Below, piece by piece: positions 54,584 to 63,495 of a stretch of DNA of 64,000 nucleotides. The DNA lies in contig JANNPZ010000035.1 in the NCBI GenBank assembly GCA_031400505.1, positions 1 through 64,000 of the forward strand. The letters run 5' to 3'. Each line of letters opens with the position of its first letter. Within the stretch, counting starts at the first letter, position 1. The position numbers and the translations under genes are program-made. This DNA is from JAIYDJ01 sp031400505. Lineage in GTDB: Bacteria; Pseudomonadota; Alphaproteobacteria; Rhodobacterales; Rhodobacteraceae. The notes below the pieces were generated by a model. The model ran no database searches and was not told where the DNA came from. It was given only the letters and a program-made list of their open reading frames with translations.

Positions 54584-54621
54584 CACCTGGCCGCACGACC
54601 TGCACCTGGCCGCACGACCTG
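54584..54621. repeat. Tandem 19-bp duplication
   Basis: CACCTGGCCGCACGACCTG occurs twice in direct succession (54584-54602 and 54603-54621) in the gap between scpB and the operator-rich promoter. The cause is probably replication slippage. No protein frame explains it. Confidence 0.75.
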
Positions 54622-54725
54622 CATGGGCGCTTGCACGTGAATTGACCTTCCCATGAGCGACAGAGCTGCAAATATGCTTGGACAACGGAAGGCCCGGCGC
54701 GTTCCAAGTTCACATTCGACTTGCC

Positions 54726-54779
54726 TGGAATGTTCCCGTTGACATTTGGATCGTTCCATTATTAACTTGGAACGATCCA
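54726..54779 (+). promoter_or_regulatory. Promoter with three LacI-type operators spaced 21 bp
   Basis: TGGAATGTTCCC (54726-54737), TGGATCGTTCCA (54747-54758) and TGGAACGATCCA (54768-54779) have centres exactly 21 bp apart. The third is the reverse complement of the second. TTGACA (54739-54744) and a weak TTAACT (54762-54767), 17 bp apart, bracket the middle operator. The design copies that at 6537-6579, so the same LacI-family protein, or a close relative, probably controls the CoA-transferase/ABC transporter operon. Confidence 0.75.
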
Positions 54780-54865
54780 CAGACGGAGGATGGGGTGAAC
54801 TGGGCATTCGTCGGAGCAAGCACGACTGCCGGCCAATTCATGGCCGGGGCAAGGAAGACAGCGCC

Positions 54866-55021
54866 ATGTCGGTTTGGGTGATGCGCTCGGGTGCCGCAGT
54901 GGAGGGCACTGCCAATCCTGCAGCCACAGGCGGCGTGAAAGCATTGAAGATCGCACAGGCAGTGCGCAACGCGGCACGTCCTTGCCGGCGCAAGATCGTG
55001 ACCAATGGAGAGACCCCGTGA
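54866..55021 (+). CDS. Possible 51-codon upstream protein
   Basis: ATG 54866 has AAGGAAG about 9 bp upstream and the stop overlaps the GTG start of the CoA-transferase (GTGA). It reads SVWVMRSGAAVEGTANPAAT, then GGVKALKIAQAVRNAARPC. The coupling favours translation, but no family is recognised. It may be a leader or a small protein. Confidence 0.45.
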   Translation: MSVWVMRSGAAVEGTANPAATGGVKALKIAQAVRNAARPCRRKIVTNGETP

Positions 55022-56589
55022 GCAAGTTGACAAGTGCCGCCGACGCAGCCGCACGCATTCCCGATGGGGCTGTTGTCACCGTGTCATCTTCATCGGCTTT
55101 GGGCTGCCCGGACCTCGTTTTGCAAGCCATTGGCGCGCGCTTTGATGAAACCGGCCATCCCAGGGGCCTGACCACCATTCACCCGATTGCTGCGGGTGAT
55201 ATGTATGGCGTTAAGGGCGTTGATCACATCGCAAAGGACGTGCTTCTGGCACGCATTCTGGGGGGGTCCTATCCGTCTGGCCCTTCGTCCAAGCCGATGC
55301 CGGAAATCTGGAAGATGGTGGTGGAAAACCGGGTGGCGGCCTATAACGTGCCCTCGGGCATCCTGTTCGACATGAACCGCGATGCGGCGGCGAACCGCCC
55401 CGGTGTCTTGACCAAGGTGGGGTTGGAAACCTTTGTCGATCCCATCCGCGAAGGTTGCGCGATGAACGCAGCAGGCGCGGCCCAGCCTATTGTTCATAGG
55501 GTCGACTTTGACGGCGACACATGGCTGCATTTTCCCAACATCATCCCGAACGTTGCCATCCTCCGCGCCACGACGGCGGATGAACACGGCAACCTGACCT
55601 ATGAACACGAAGGCGCTTATCTGGGCGGGCTGGAACAGGCGATCTGCGTGCGAAACCATGGCGGCGTGGTGATTGCCCAGGTAGCCCGGATGACCAAGCG
55701 CGGCTCGCTTCGGCCCCATAATGTGCGCGTGCCGGGGCATCTGGTCGACATGGTGGTGATCGATCCCGCGCAAAAGCAGACCTGCGAGACCCTCTATGAC
55801 CCGGCAATATCGGGTCAAGTCATGCGACCGTGGAGCAGCTTTACCCTGGCCGAGCATGGTGTTGAAAAGATCATCGCACGGCGCGCCGCGATGGAGCTGC
55901 GCCCCGTCATGACGGCCAATCTGGGTTTCGGCATCAGCGCCATGGTGCCGCGCATCCTTCTGGAAGAGGGTCACCCCGAGGCCGTGACCTGGGTTATCGA
56001 ACAGGGTGCGGTGGGCGGCATGCCCCTGACCGGATTTGCCTTTGGCTGTGCGTCGAACGCCGACGCCTTTGTGCCGTCGCCGCAGCAGTTCATCTATTTT
56101 CAGGGCGGAGGGTTCGATGTGTCGTTCCTGTCCTTCCTGGAGGTGGACGCGCAAGGCAATGTCAACGTCTCGAAACTGGGCAAGAAACCCTATCTGACTG
56201 CGGGCTGCGGCGGCTTTGTGGACATAACTTCGGGTGCGAAGAAGATCGTGTTTTCGGGCTGGTTCGAGGCGGGCGCGCAGATCGATCTGACGCCCGAAGG
56301 CATCAAGGTCGTGACCCCCGGCAAGTTCACCAAGATGGTCGACATCGTTGAACACGTAACCTTTTCCGGCAAACGCGCCCGGCAACTGGGGCAGGACGTG
56401 CTTTACATCACCGAACGCTGCGTGATCCGGCTTGGGCAAACCGGCCTCATCGCGACCGAGATCATGCCCGGCATTGACCCCGAAAAAGACATCGTTGCGG
56501 CGTCTGGCGGGCGGGTGCAGGTGGCGCCCGATGCGATCACTTTGCCGCTGTCGTTGCTGGCCGACGCGCCGATGGGGTGGGGCAAATGA
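55018..56589 (+). CDS. Family I CoA-transferase (YdiF/acetate-CoA transferase-like)
   Basis: This 523-residue protein starts with GTG 55018 behind GGAGAG; longer frames upstream lack support. It is a fused alpha-beta transferase: the N-terminal half has DGAVVTVSSSSALGCPDLVL, and the C-terminal half has the catalytic Glu in VIEQGAVGGMPLTG near residue 325. It moves CoA between an acyl-CoA and a free acid. It overlaps the enoyl-CoA hydratase gene by 4 bp, so an acid is probably activated and then hydrated. Confidence 0.9.
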   Translation: MSKLTSAADAAARIPDGAVVTVSSSSALGCPDLVLQAIGARFDETGHPRGLTTIHPIAAGDMYGVKGVDHIAKDVLLARILGGSYPSGPSSKPMPEIWKMVVENRVAAYNVPSGILFDMNRDAAANRPGVLTKVGLETFVDPIREGCAMNAAGAAQPIVHRVDFDGDTWLHFPNIIPNVAILRATTADEHGNLTYEHEGAYLGGLEQAICVRNHGGVVIAQVARMTKRGSLRPHNVRVPGHLVDMVVIDPAQKQTCETLYDPAISGQVMRPWSSFTLAEHGVEKIIARRAAMELRPVMTANLGFGISAMVPRILLEEGHPEAVTWVIEQGAVGGMPLTGFAFGCASNADAFVPSPQQFIYFQGGGFDVSFLSFLEVDAQGNVNVSKLGKKPYLTAGCGGFVDITSGAKKIVFSGWFEAGAQIDLTPEGIKVVTPGKFTKMVDIVEHVTFSGKRARQLGQDVLYITERCVIRLGQTGLIATEIMPGIDPEKDIVAASGGRVQVAPDAITLPLSLLADAPMGWGK

Positions 56590-57353
56590 CCGCCGTGCAC
56601 CTGATCCGTCATGGCAGGGTGGCCGAGATGTGCCTGGACAATCCGGCCAAGATGAATGCCTTTACGGTTGCAATGCTGGGTCAACTGTCAGCACATCTTG
56701 AGGTTATCGACCACGACACCACAATCGCTTCGGTGATGCTGACAGCCACGGGCGACCGTGCGTTTTGCACCGGTGCCGACATCAATTGTTGGGGCGATCA
56801 GAGCCCGGCCGAGTTTGCCCGCCACTGGGTGCGCGATGGTCACCGGATATTCGACCGGCTGGCGCGGCTTGGAAAACCCACGATTGCGGTTCTGAACGGC
56901 CACGCCTTTGGCGGTGGACTAGAGCTTGCCGCTGCCTGCGACTTGCGGGTGATGGCAACCGGCGCCAGCCTTGCCCTCCCTGAGACTGGCGTCGGAATTG
57001 TACCTGGCTGGTCGGGCACGCAGCGGCTGATGCGGCTGATGCCAGAATCGATGGTCAAGGAAATGGCGCTGTTTGGTCAGCGCATCAAATCCGATCGCGC
57101 GCTGGTTTGCGGCTTTGTGGCCGCCGTCGGCGACGACCCGCGCGCCCTGGCTTTGTCCATCCTGGACCGGGCCATCGCCCTGTCCCCGCGTGCGGTCGAG
57201 ATTGCCAAATCCATGATCCACGCCGCGCAAGGTGAGGATCGTGCCGCTATGGTCGAGGCGCTGGGAAGTGCCGCAATTGCCGCGTCTGCCGACCGGGATG
57301 AGGGTGTCGCGTCCTTTCGCGAAAAGCGCAAACCAGATTTCTCGGGGACGTAG
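56586..57353 (+). CDS. Enoyl-CoA hydratase/isomerase family protein
   Basis: This 255-residue crotonase-fold protein has FCTGADINCW and NGHAFGGGLELAAACDLRVM (oxyanion hole) and a Glu in ALPETGVGIVPGWSGTQRL, plus RIKSDRALVCGFV. It hydrates, isomerises or cleaves acyl-CoA esters. The start at 56586 overlaps the CoA-transferase stop. The aldehyde dehydrogenase gene follows after 1 bp. Confidence 0.9.
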   Translation: MTAVHLIRHGRVAEMCLDNPAKMNAFTVAMLGQLSAHLEVIDHDTTIASVMLTATGDRAFCTGADINCWGDQSPAEFARHWVRDGHRIFDRLARLGKPTIAVLNGHAFGGGLELAAACDLRVMATGASLALPETGVGIVPGWSGTQRLMRLMPESMVKEMALFGQRIKSDRALVCGFVAAVGDDPRALALSILDRAIALSPRAVEIAKSMIHAAQGEDRAAMVEALGSAAIAASADRDEGVASFREKRKPDFSGT

Positions 57354-57354
57354 C

Positions 57355-58881
57355 ATGAAAGACCTGCACATCATTGCGGACCAGATGATCGCGCTGCCGA
57401 CCACCGCCTATCAGGCGCGCCATTTCATCAATGGCCGGACCCAAGACAGCGCCGATGGTCGCAAATCAGACCGCATCTCGCCCTCGCACGGCGTGGTGGT
57501 CAGCCAGGCAGCCCTTGGGTCGCCGGCAGAGGCAGAGGCCGCGATCAAGGCCGCCCGCGCCGCCTTTGACGATGGCCGTTGGAGCCGGCTTTCCGGAAAG
57601 GCCCGCGCTTCCGTTCTGAACAAGGTCGCCGATCTGATCGAGGTGAATGTCGAGAAGCTGGCGCTAATGGAAACGTTGGAAAGTGGCAAGCCGATTTCGC
57701 AATCGCGCGGCGAATGTGGCGGGGCGGCGGATCTGTGGCGCTATGCGGCCGCGTTGGCCCGCACCAGTCACGGCGACAGCCATAACACTTTGGGCGACGA
57801 CATTCTGGCCGTCGTCCTGAAGGAACCAATCGGGGTCGTCGCGATCATCACGCCTTGGAACTTCCCGTTCTGGATCCTCAGCCAAAAGCTGCCTTTCGCG
57901 CTCGCGGCTGGTTGCACTTGCGTGGTAAAGCCCTCCGAAATGACCCCCTCTACCACCGCGATGCTGGCAGAGATGCTGGCAGAGGCGGGACTGCCGCCGG
58001 GCGTTTGCAACATCGTTCTGGGCTATGGCAACCCGGTGGGCAGCCTGATGTCCACGCATGCCGATGTAGACATGGTGACTTTCACCGGCTCTACCTCCGT
58101 GGGGAAAGTCATCACCAAAAGCGCCGGCGATACGCTCAAGAAGGTCGCCTTGGAACTCGGCGGCAAGAACCCGCAGGTGATCTTTCCGAATTGCGATATC
58201 GAAGGCGCCGCCGATGCGGTGACCTTTGGCATCTACTTCAACGTCGGGCAGTGCTGCAATTCGTCAAGCCGGATCATCGTGCACGAAGACATTGCAGAAA
58301 CGTTTGTCGCGCGGGTGGTCGCGATGTCACGGCAGGTCGCCTTCGGGAACCCGCTGCATCCCGATACGCAGGTTGGCGCCATCGTCACCCCCGAACACGC
58401 AAAAAAGATCGACGGCTATGTCCGTGCCGCCGCCGCCGCAGGGGCCGAGGTCTGCATCGGAGGCGGGGCCTTGATCGTGCCGGGTCTGGCCGATCAGTTT
58501 TATCAACCCACCGTTCTGCGCGGTGTGACGCCCGACATGGCGATCGCGCGCGAAGAGGTGTTTGGCCCTGTTCTGGTCATGCTGACCTTCCGGACGCTCG
58601 AGCAAGCGATCCAGCTTGCCAACGACGCGACCTACGGACTGTCCGCAGGTATCTGGTGCGACGATGTGCATACCTGTCTGGAATTCAGCCGCCGTGTAGC
58701 GGCTGGCACGGTTTGGACCAACACCTGGATGGACGGCTTTCCGGAAGTGGCCTTTGGCGGGGTCAGGCAATCCGGCCAGGGCCGCGAAATCGGCAGCTAT
58801 GGCTTTGACGAATTCCTCGAGGTGAAATCGCTGGTCATGCGGGTTGGCCGCACCCGCGCACCTTGGGTGAAAATGGGCTGA
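57355..58881 (+). CDS. NAD(P)-dependent aldehyde dehydrogenase
   Basis: This 508-residue protein has the Rossmann-type FTGSTSVGKVI, catalytic Glu in LELGGKNPQVIF, catalytic Cys in FNVGQCCNSSSRI, and PWNFPFWILSQKLPFALAAG. The start is ATG 57355, one base after the hydratase stop. It oxidises an aldehyde, possibly a semialdehyde released by the upstream CoA enzymes or made from the imported sugar. The substrate is not known. Confidence 0.92.
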   Translation: MKDLHIIADQMIALPTTAYQARHFINGRTQDSADGRKSDRISPSHGVVVSQAALGSPAEAEAAIKAARAAFDDGRWSRLSGKARASVLNKVADLIEVNVEKLALMETLESGKPISQSRGECGGAADLWRYAAALARTSHGDSHNTLGDDILAVVLKEPIGVVAIITPWNFPFWILSQKLPFALAAGCTCVVKPSEMTPSTTAMLAEMLAEAGLPPGVCNIVLGYGNPVGSLMSTHADVDMVTFTGSTSVGKVITKSAGDTLKKVALELGGKNPQVIFPNCDIEGAADAVTFGIYFNVGQCCNSSSRIIVHEDIAETFVARVVAMSRQVAFGNPLHPDTQVGAIVTPEHAKKIDGYVRAAAAAGAEVCIGGGALIVPGLADQFYQPTVLRGVTPDMAIAREEVFGPVLVMLTFRTLEQAIQLANDATYGLSAGIWCDDVHTCLEFSRRVAAGTVWTNTWMDGFPEVAFGGVRQSGQGREIGSYGFDEFLEVKSLVMRVGRTRAPWVKMG

Positions 58882-58928
58882 ACCCCAGAAGGGGACAGCT
58901 GGAACGGACGCAACGGGAGGAGACCTAT

Positions 58929-60182
58929 ATGCGTGGTTTTTTTGGAAAGAGCATGTCCTTTGTCGCAGTCCTGCTGGCAACAACCAGCATGGCATCGGCT
59001 GAGGACGTCGAAGTTCTGCACTGGTGGACTTCGGGCGGTGAAGCTGCTGCGCTGAACGTCCTGAAGGACGATCTGGCAGGCAAAAGCATCGGCTGGGTCG
59101 ACATGCCGGTTGCAGGTGGCGGGGGTGAAGCTGCGATGACCACCCTGCGCGCCCGCGTCACCGCAGGCGATGCGCCAACTGCGGTGCAGATGCTGGGTTT
59201 TGACATCCTGGACTGGGCTGGTGAAAACAAGCTTGCAAACCTTGATGCCGTTGCCGCCGAAGAAGGCTGGGAGTCCGTGGTTCCGGCAGCGTTGCAGGCC
59301 TTTGCCAAATTTGACGGCCATTGGGTATCGGCCCCGGTGAACGTCCATTCGACCAACTGGGTCTGGGCGAACAAATCGGTTCTTGACGGCCTGAGCATCG
59401 CCCAGCCAGCCACATGGGATGAGTTCGTGGCAGCAATGCAAGCCGTCAAGGACAGCGGCAAGGTTGCGCTCGCGCATGGCGGCCAGGCCTGGCAGGATGC
59501 CACTATGTTCGACGGCGTCGTGTTGTCGGTCGGCGGTGTGGAGTTTTATACGAAGGCCTTCATCGAACTGGACCCGGCCGCCCTCGGCTCGGGCCAGATG
59601 ACAGAGGCGTTCAACCGCATGGCCACACTGCGCGGTTTTGTCGACGACAACTTCTCGGGTCGCGACTGGAACCTGGCCTCGGCCATGGTCATCAACAATG
59701 AGGCCGCCTTCCAGATCATGGGCGACTGGGCCAAGGGCGAGTTCCTGAAAGCCGGCAAGGTGCCGGGCACAGACTTCCTGTGCTTCCGCGTTCCGGGCAG
59801 CCAAGGCATGGTTGCCTTCAACTCTGACCAGTTCGCAATGTTCGCGCAAGCCGAAGCAGGGGCGCAAACTGCGCAGGGCGAAATGGCCCGCGCGATCATG
59901 TCACCTTCGTTCCAGTCGGCGTTCAACGTGGTGAAAGGCTCGGTTCCGGCCCGGACCGACGTGCCGAACGACGCCTTCGACGATTGTGGCAAGCAGGGCA
60001 TGGCCGAACTGGCCGAAGCCTCGGCCAATGGCACGCTCGTAGGCTCCATCGCCCACGGTCACGCCAACAAGGCGGCAGTCAAGAACGCGATCTATGATGT
60101 CGTAACCGCGCATTTCAACGGGGAATACGATGCAGCGACTGCGACTGCAAATCTGGTCAGCGCTGTCGAAGCCTCGCAGTAG
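58929..60182 (+). CDS. Carbohydrate ABC transporter substrate-binding protein 1
   Basis: This 417-residue periplasmic protein starts at ATG 58929 behind GGGAGGAG. After the signal peptide (SMSFVAVLLATTSMASA) it reads VEVLHWWTSGGEAAALNVLK and DDNFSGRDWNLASAMVINNE, the type of the glucose/mannose-binding CUT1 group. A GC-rich hairpin follows before the permease, as in transporters that need more binding protein. A second related gene lies beyond the permeases. Confidence 0.92.
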   Translation: MRGFFGKSMSFVAVLLATTSMASAEDVEVLHWWTSGGEAAALNVLKDDLAGKSIGWVDMPVAGGGGEAAMTTLRARVTAGDAPTAVQMLGFDILDWAGENKLANLDAVAAEEGWESVVPAALQAFAKFDGHWVSAPVNVHSTNWVWANKSVLDGLSIAQPATWDEFVAAMQAVKDSGKVALAHGGQAWQDATMFDGVVLSVGGVEFYTKAFIELDPAALGSGQMTEAFNRMATLRGFVDDNFSGRDWNLASAMVINNEAAFQIMGDWAKGEFLKAGKVPGTDFLCFRVPGSQGMVAFNSDQFAMFAQAEAGAQTAQGEMARAIMSPSFQSAFNVVKGSVPARTDVPNDAFDDCGKQGMAELAEASANGTLVGSIAHGHANKAAVKNAIYDVVTAHFNGEYDAATATANLVSAVEASQ

Positions 60183-60192
60183 CCATAGCAAC

Positions 60193-60215
60193 GGAGAGGG
60201 GGGAACCCCCTCTCC
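60193..60215 (+). terminator. Intra-operon hairpin after binding protein 1
   Basis: GGAGAGGGGG and CCCCCTCTCC form a perfect 10-bp stem with loop GAA, 10 bp after the stop. The following TTGTTG is only mildly U-rich. It probably stabilises the upstream mRNA or causes partial termination, giving more binding protein than permease. Confidence 0.7.
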
Positions 60216-60299
60216 ACCGTTGTTGCGCCGCCCTGAATTGCGCGATCCAACAAGCCCCAGCAAAGCCTGCCGCAGGCAATCCGCGGCGAAGGAGGAGTG

Positions 60300-61196
60300 A
60301 TGGCCCAACAACTGTCCGGCGTGGATTTCCGCACACGACTGCAAGAGTGGATCCCAAAGCTGGTGTTGTCGCCTTCGCTGGCGGCCATGCTGATCTTCGT
60401 CTACGGGTTCATCGCTTTCACTATCTATCTCAGCTTCACCGATTCCAAGATGCTGCCCAGCTATGACCTGGTCGGGTTCGAAAACTACGCCAAGCTTTGG
60501 AACCTGTCGGCCTGGTGGGTGGCAGTCGTCAACCTGATGATCTTTGCCTCGCTGTATATCACGATCTGCACTGCCATCGGCCTGACGCTGGCCATCCTGC
60601 TGGACCAGAAGATCCGTGGCGAAGGTGTATTGCGGCCGATCTATCTTTACCCGATGGCGCTGTCGTTCATCGTGACCGGGACCGCGTGGAAATGGATCAT
60701 GGACCCCGGCATCGGCATCGAAAACTCGATGCATCTTTGGGGCTGGACCAGTTTTCAGTTCAACTGGATCAAGGACCGCGACATGGCGATCTATACCGTG
60801 GTCATCGCGGCTGTCTGGCAGACCTCCGGCTTTGTCATGGCGATGTTTCTGGCCGGTCTGCGCGGTATCGACAACGAAATTCTGAAGGCCGCCCAGATCG
60901 ACGGCGCGTCGAATTTCAGCCTGTATCGCCGCATCGTCATTCCGCTGCTGCGTCCGGCCTTCCTGTCTGCTTTCGTCATCCTCGCGCATCTGGCGGTCAA
61001 ATCCTATGACCTGATCATCGCGCTGACGGGTGGCGGGCCGGGGCGGGCCACCGAACTTCCCGCAACTTTCATGTATTCCTACACCTTCACCCGCAATTCG
61101 ATGGGCATCGGGGCTGCATCGGCGGTGATCATGCTGATGACCATTGCCGCGATCATGACCCCCTACCTTTACGCCGAGTTGAAGGAGAAATCGTAG
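60300..61196 (+). CDS. Carbohydrate ABC transporter permease 1
   Basis: This 298-residue membrane protein starts at ATG 60300 (a GTG lies directly before it) behind GGAGG. Six hydrophobic segments and the EAA loop KAAQIDGASNFSLYRRIVIP near residue 200 mark a MalF-like permease of the CUT1 family. It overlaps the next gene by 1 bp. It acts with the second permease and the ATPase at the end of the window. Confidence 0.93.
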   Translation: MAQQLSGVDFRTRLQEWIPKLVLSPSLAAMLIFVYGFIAFTIYLSFTDSKMLPSYDLVGFENYAKLWNLSAWWVAVVNLMIFASLYITICTAIGLTLAILLDQKIRGEGVLRPIYLYPMALSFIVTGTAWKWIMDPGIGIENSMHLWGWTSFQFNWIKDRDMAIYTVVIAAVWQTSGFVMAMFLAGLRGIDNEILKAAQIDGASNFSLYRRIVIPLLRPAFLSAFVILAHLAVKSYDLIIALTGGGPGRATELPATFMYSYTFTRNSMGIGAASAVIMLMTIAAIMTPYLYAELKEKS

Positions 61197-62074
61197 TGGC
61201 CGCCGTTGACCAAGATACCGCCGTCCGCACCAATTTGGTCACCCGGATTTTCATCTACGGCATCCTGCTGATCTTCATGGCATTTTACATGATGCCTCTG
61301 TTCGTGATGATCGCAAACTCGCTGAAACCCCTTCCCGAGATCACGGGAGGCAACATGATGGCGCTGCCGCAGGTCTGGACACTGGAACCCTGGCGTCAGG
61401 CATGGTCCGAGGCGCAGATCGGGGTCGAGCCTACGGGATTAAAACCCTATTTCATGAATTCCATCCTGATGGTCGTGCCTGCGGTCGTCATCTCGACCAT
61501 CCTGGGCGCGCTGAACGGCTATGTGCTGACGAAATGGAGCTTTCGCGGCGACAAGATCATCTTTGGGCTGTTGCTGTTTTCGTGCTTCATCCCGTTCCAG
61601 ATCGTACTGATCCCGATGGCAACCGTCTTGGGAAAACTCGGGTTGGCCGGGTCCATTCCGGGTCTGGTTCTGGTGCATGTGGTTTATGGCATCGGCTTCT
61701 CGACACTGTATTTCCGAAACTACTATTCCTCGTTCCCGACAGAGCTTGTGCGCGCGGCAATGATCGATGGCGCGGGGTTCTTCCGTATTTTTTGGCGGAT
61801 CATGCTGCCGGTTTCGGGACCGATCATTGTGGTCACCGTGATCTGGCAGTTCACCAATATCTGGAATGACTTCCTGTTCGGCGCATCATTCGGCGGGCAA
61901 AGCCAGCCGATGACGGTGGCGCTGAACAACCTTGTCCAGTCGTCAACGGGGGTCAAGGAATACAATGTTCACTTTGCGGGCGCGATCCTGGCCGCGCTGC
62001 CGACTTTGCTTGTCTACATCGTTGCAGGCCGCTTTTTCGTGCGCGGCCTGATGGCGGGGTCGGTGAAAGGATAG
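61196..62074 (+). CDS. Carbohydrate ABC transporter permease 2
   Basis: This 292-residue membrane protein begins with GTG 61196, overlapping the TAG of permease 1, with AAGGAG upstream. The MalG-like features are a cytoplasmic EAA loop (RAAMIDGAGFFRIFWRIMLP near residue 187) and late SSTGVKEYNVHFAGAILAAL. It completes the membrane pore. A hairpin follows its stop. Confidence 0.93.
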   Translation: MAAVDQDTAVRTNLVTRIFIYGILLIFMAFYMMPLFVMIANSLKPLPEITGGNMMALPQVWTLEPWRQAWSEAQIGVEPTGLKPYFMNSILMVVPAVVISTILGALNGYVLTKWSFRGDKIIFGLLLFSCFIPFQIVLIPMATVLGKLGLAGSIPGLVLVHVVYGIGFSTLYFRNYYSSFPTELVRAAMIDGAGFFRIFWRIMLPVSGPIIVVTVIWQFTNIWNDFLFGASFGGQSQPMTVALNNLVQSSTGVKEYNVHFAGAILAALPTLLVYIVAGRFFVRGLMAGSVKG

Positions 62075-62082
62075 TTCAGGAA

Positions 62083-62114
62083 GACCGCCGGGCGGCTGCA
62101 ACCACCCGGCGGTC
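62083..62114 (+). terminator. Hairpin after permease 2
   Basis: GACCGCCGGG and CCCGGCGGTC form a perfect 10-bp stem with a 12-base loop, 9 bp after the stop and about 60 bp before binding protein 2. No T-run follows. It may stop part of the transcription or mark a processing site. Confidence 0.6.
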
Positions 62115-62176
62115 AAGTTCAACCCATGCCCAGCCTTGCAACGGAATACGGGCGAACAAGAGGAAGGAATACCAGA

Positions 62177-63427
62177 ATGAGGGTCTTGTCCATAAACATA
62201 ACCGCGCTGCTGCTTGCCACGGCAAGCCCGGTGCTTGCTGAACGATCGGTCGAAGTCATGCATTTCTGGACGTCGGGCGGCGAAGCGGCGGCTTTGGGGG
62301 CAGTGCGCGACAAGGTGGTCGCAGACGGTGTGGCCTGGGTGGATGCCCCGATTGCGGGTGGTGGTGGCGATGCCGCCAAGACCGCGCTGCAAACCCGGAT
62401 CGCCAGCGGCAACCCGCCCGCTGCGATGCTGATGCTGGGTCAGAACATCATCGACTGGGCAAACGAAGGTCTGCTTGGCAATGTCGATGCCCTGGCCGCA
62501 ACGCAAGGCTGGGATACGGCCCTTCCGCAGGCCGTAAAGGACTTCACCAAGATCGACGGCCATTACGTTTCGGTGCCAACCAACGTCCACCGCACGGACA
62601 TGATCTGGGCCAGCAAGGCCGCGTTCGACAAGATCGGCGCTCCCTATCCCACCACTTGGCAAGATTTGAACGCCCTCGCCCCGAAGTTCATCGAGGCGGG
62701 GATCATCCCCCTGGCCCATGGCGGTCAGGCCTGGCAAGCGGCCTATATGTTCGAGGCTGTGGCCGCCGGGGTTGGCGGCGCCGAATTCTATCGCAAGGCC
62801 CTGATCGAGTTGGACGATGCCACCTTGCGCGGCCCGGACATGGTCGCGGTATTCGAACAGATGTTTGCATTGCGCGGCATGGTGGATGAAAACTTCTCTG
62901 GTCGCGACTGGAACCTCGCCTCGGCAATGGTCATCAAGGGTGAAGCCGCGATGCAGATCATGGGCGACTGGGCCAAGGGCGAATTCACCAATGCCGGCAA
63001 GCAAGCCGGCGCGGACTATGCCTGCATTCCGGTTCCCAAGGCCAAGGGCGACGGCTTTGTCTATCTTGTGAACTCTTTGTCGCTGTTCACCCAGACCGAC
63101 CCTGACCAGATTTCGGCGCAGGAAGTGCTGGCATCGGCCATCATGGATCCGGGCGTGCAAATCGCCTTCAATCAGGCCAAGGGTGCAATTCCCGCGCGCA
63201 CGGACATCGACATTTCGGCGATGGATGCCTGCGCACAGGAAACTTCGGCGGCACTTGCCGGCAATGATGCGGGCGGCACGGCTGTGCCCACCTTTGCCGG
63301 AACGCATGCGGCAAATGCGTCTGTCGTCGGTGCCGCAACAGATGCCATCACCGCCTTCTTCAATTCCGAGATGACCGCGGCAGAGGGTGCGGTTTCGTTG
63401 GCCGACGCAATTGCGGCCGCAAAATAG
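62177..63427 (+). CDS. Carbohydrate ABC transporter substrate-binding protein 2
   Basis: This 416-residue protein starts at ATG 62177 behind AGGAAGG, with the signal LSINITALLLATASPVLA. It is clearly homologous to binding protein 1: VEVMHFWTSGGEAAALGAVR, ENFSGRDWNLASAMVIKGEA and QIMGDWAKGEF are nearly the same. It probably arose by duplication. Two different binding proteins could feed one transporter with different sugars. A hairpin follows, then the ATPase gene. Confidence 0.92.
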   Translation: MRVLSINITALLLATASPVLAERSVEVMHFWTSGGEAAALGAVRDKVVADGVAWVDAPIAGGGGDAAKTALQTRIASGNPPAAMLMLGQNIIDWANEGLLGNVDALAATQGWDTALPQAVKDFTKIDGHYVSVPTNVHRTDMIWASKAAFDKIGAPYPTTWQDLNALAPKFIEAGIIPLAHGGQAWQAAYMFEAVAAGVGGAEFYRKALIELDDATLRGPDMVAVFEQMFALRGMVDENFSGRDWNLASAMVIKGEAAMQIMGDWAKGEFTNAGKQAGADYACIPVPKAKGDGFVYLVNSLSLFTQTDPDQISAQEVLASAIMDPGVQIAFNQAKGAIPARTDIDISAMDACAQETSAALAGNDAGGTAVPTFAGTHAANASVVGAATDAITAFFNSEMTAAEGAVSLADAIAAAK

Positions 63428-63429
63428 GA

Positions 63430-63466
63430 GACTGGCCGTTCGCAGTCACCCTGCGGACGGCCAGTC
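63430..63466 (+). terminator. Hairpin between binding protein 2 and the ATPase
   Basis: GACTGGCCGTTCGCA and TGCGGACGGCCAGTC pair over 15 positions with one mismatch around a 7-base loop, 2 bp after the stop. Each binding-protein gene in this operon is thus followed by a strong hairpin, a typical means to raise its expression over the other subunits. Confidence 0.65.
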
Positions 63467-63495
63467 AATCAAACACCGCCAACCGGAGCACGACC

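Noticed and set aside
55090..56439. 449-codon - strand frame opposite the CoA-transferase
   Set aside because: Antisense shadow with biased composition (many His and Arg) and no family resemblance.
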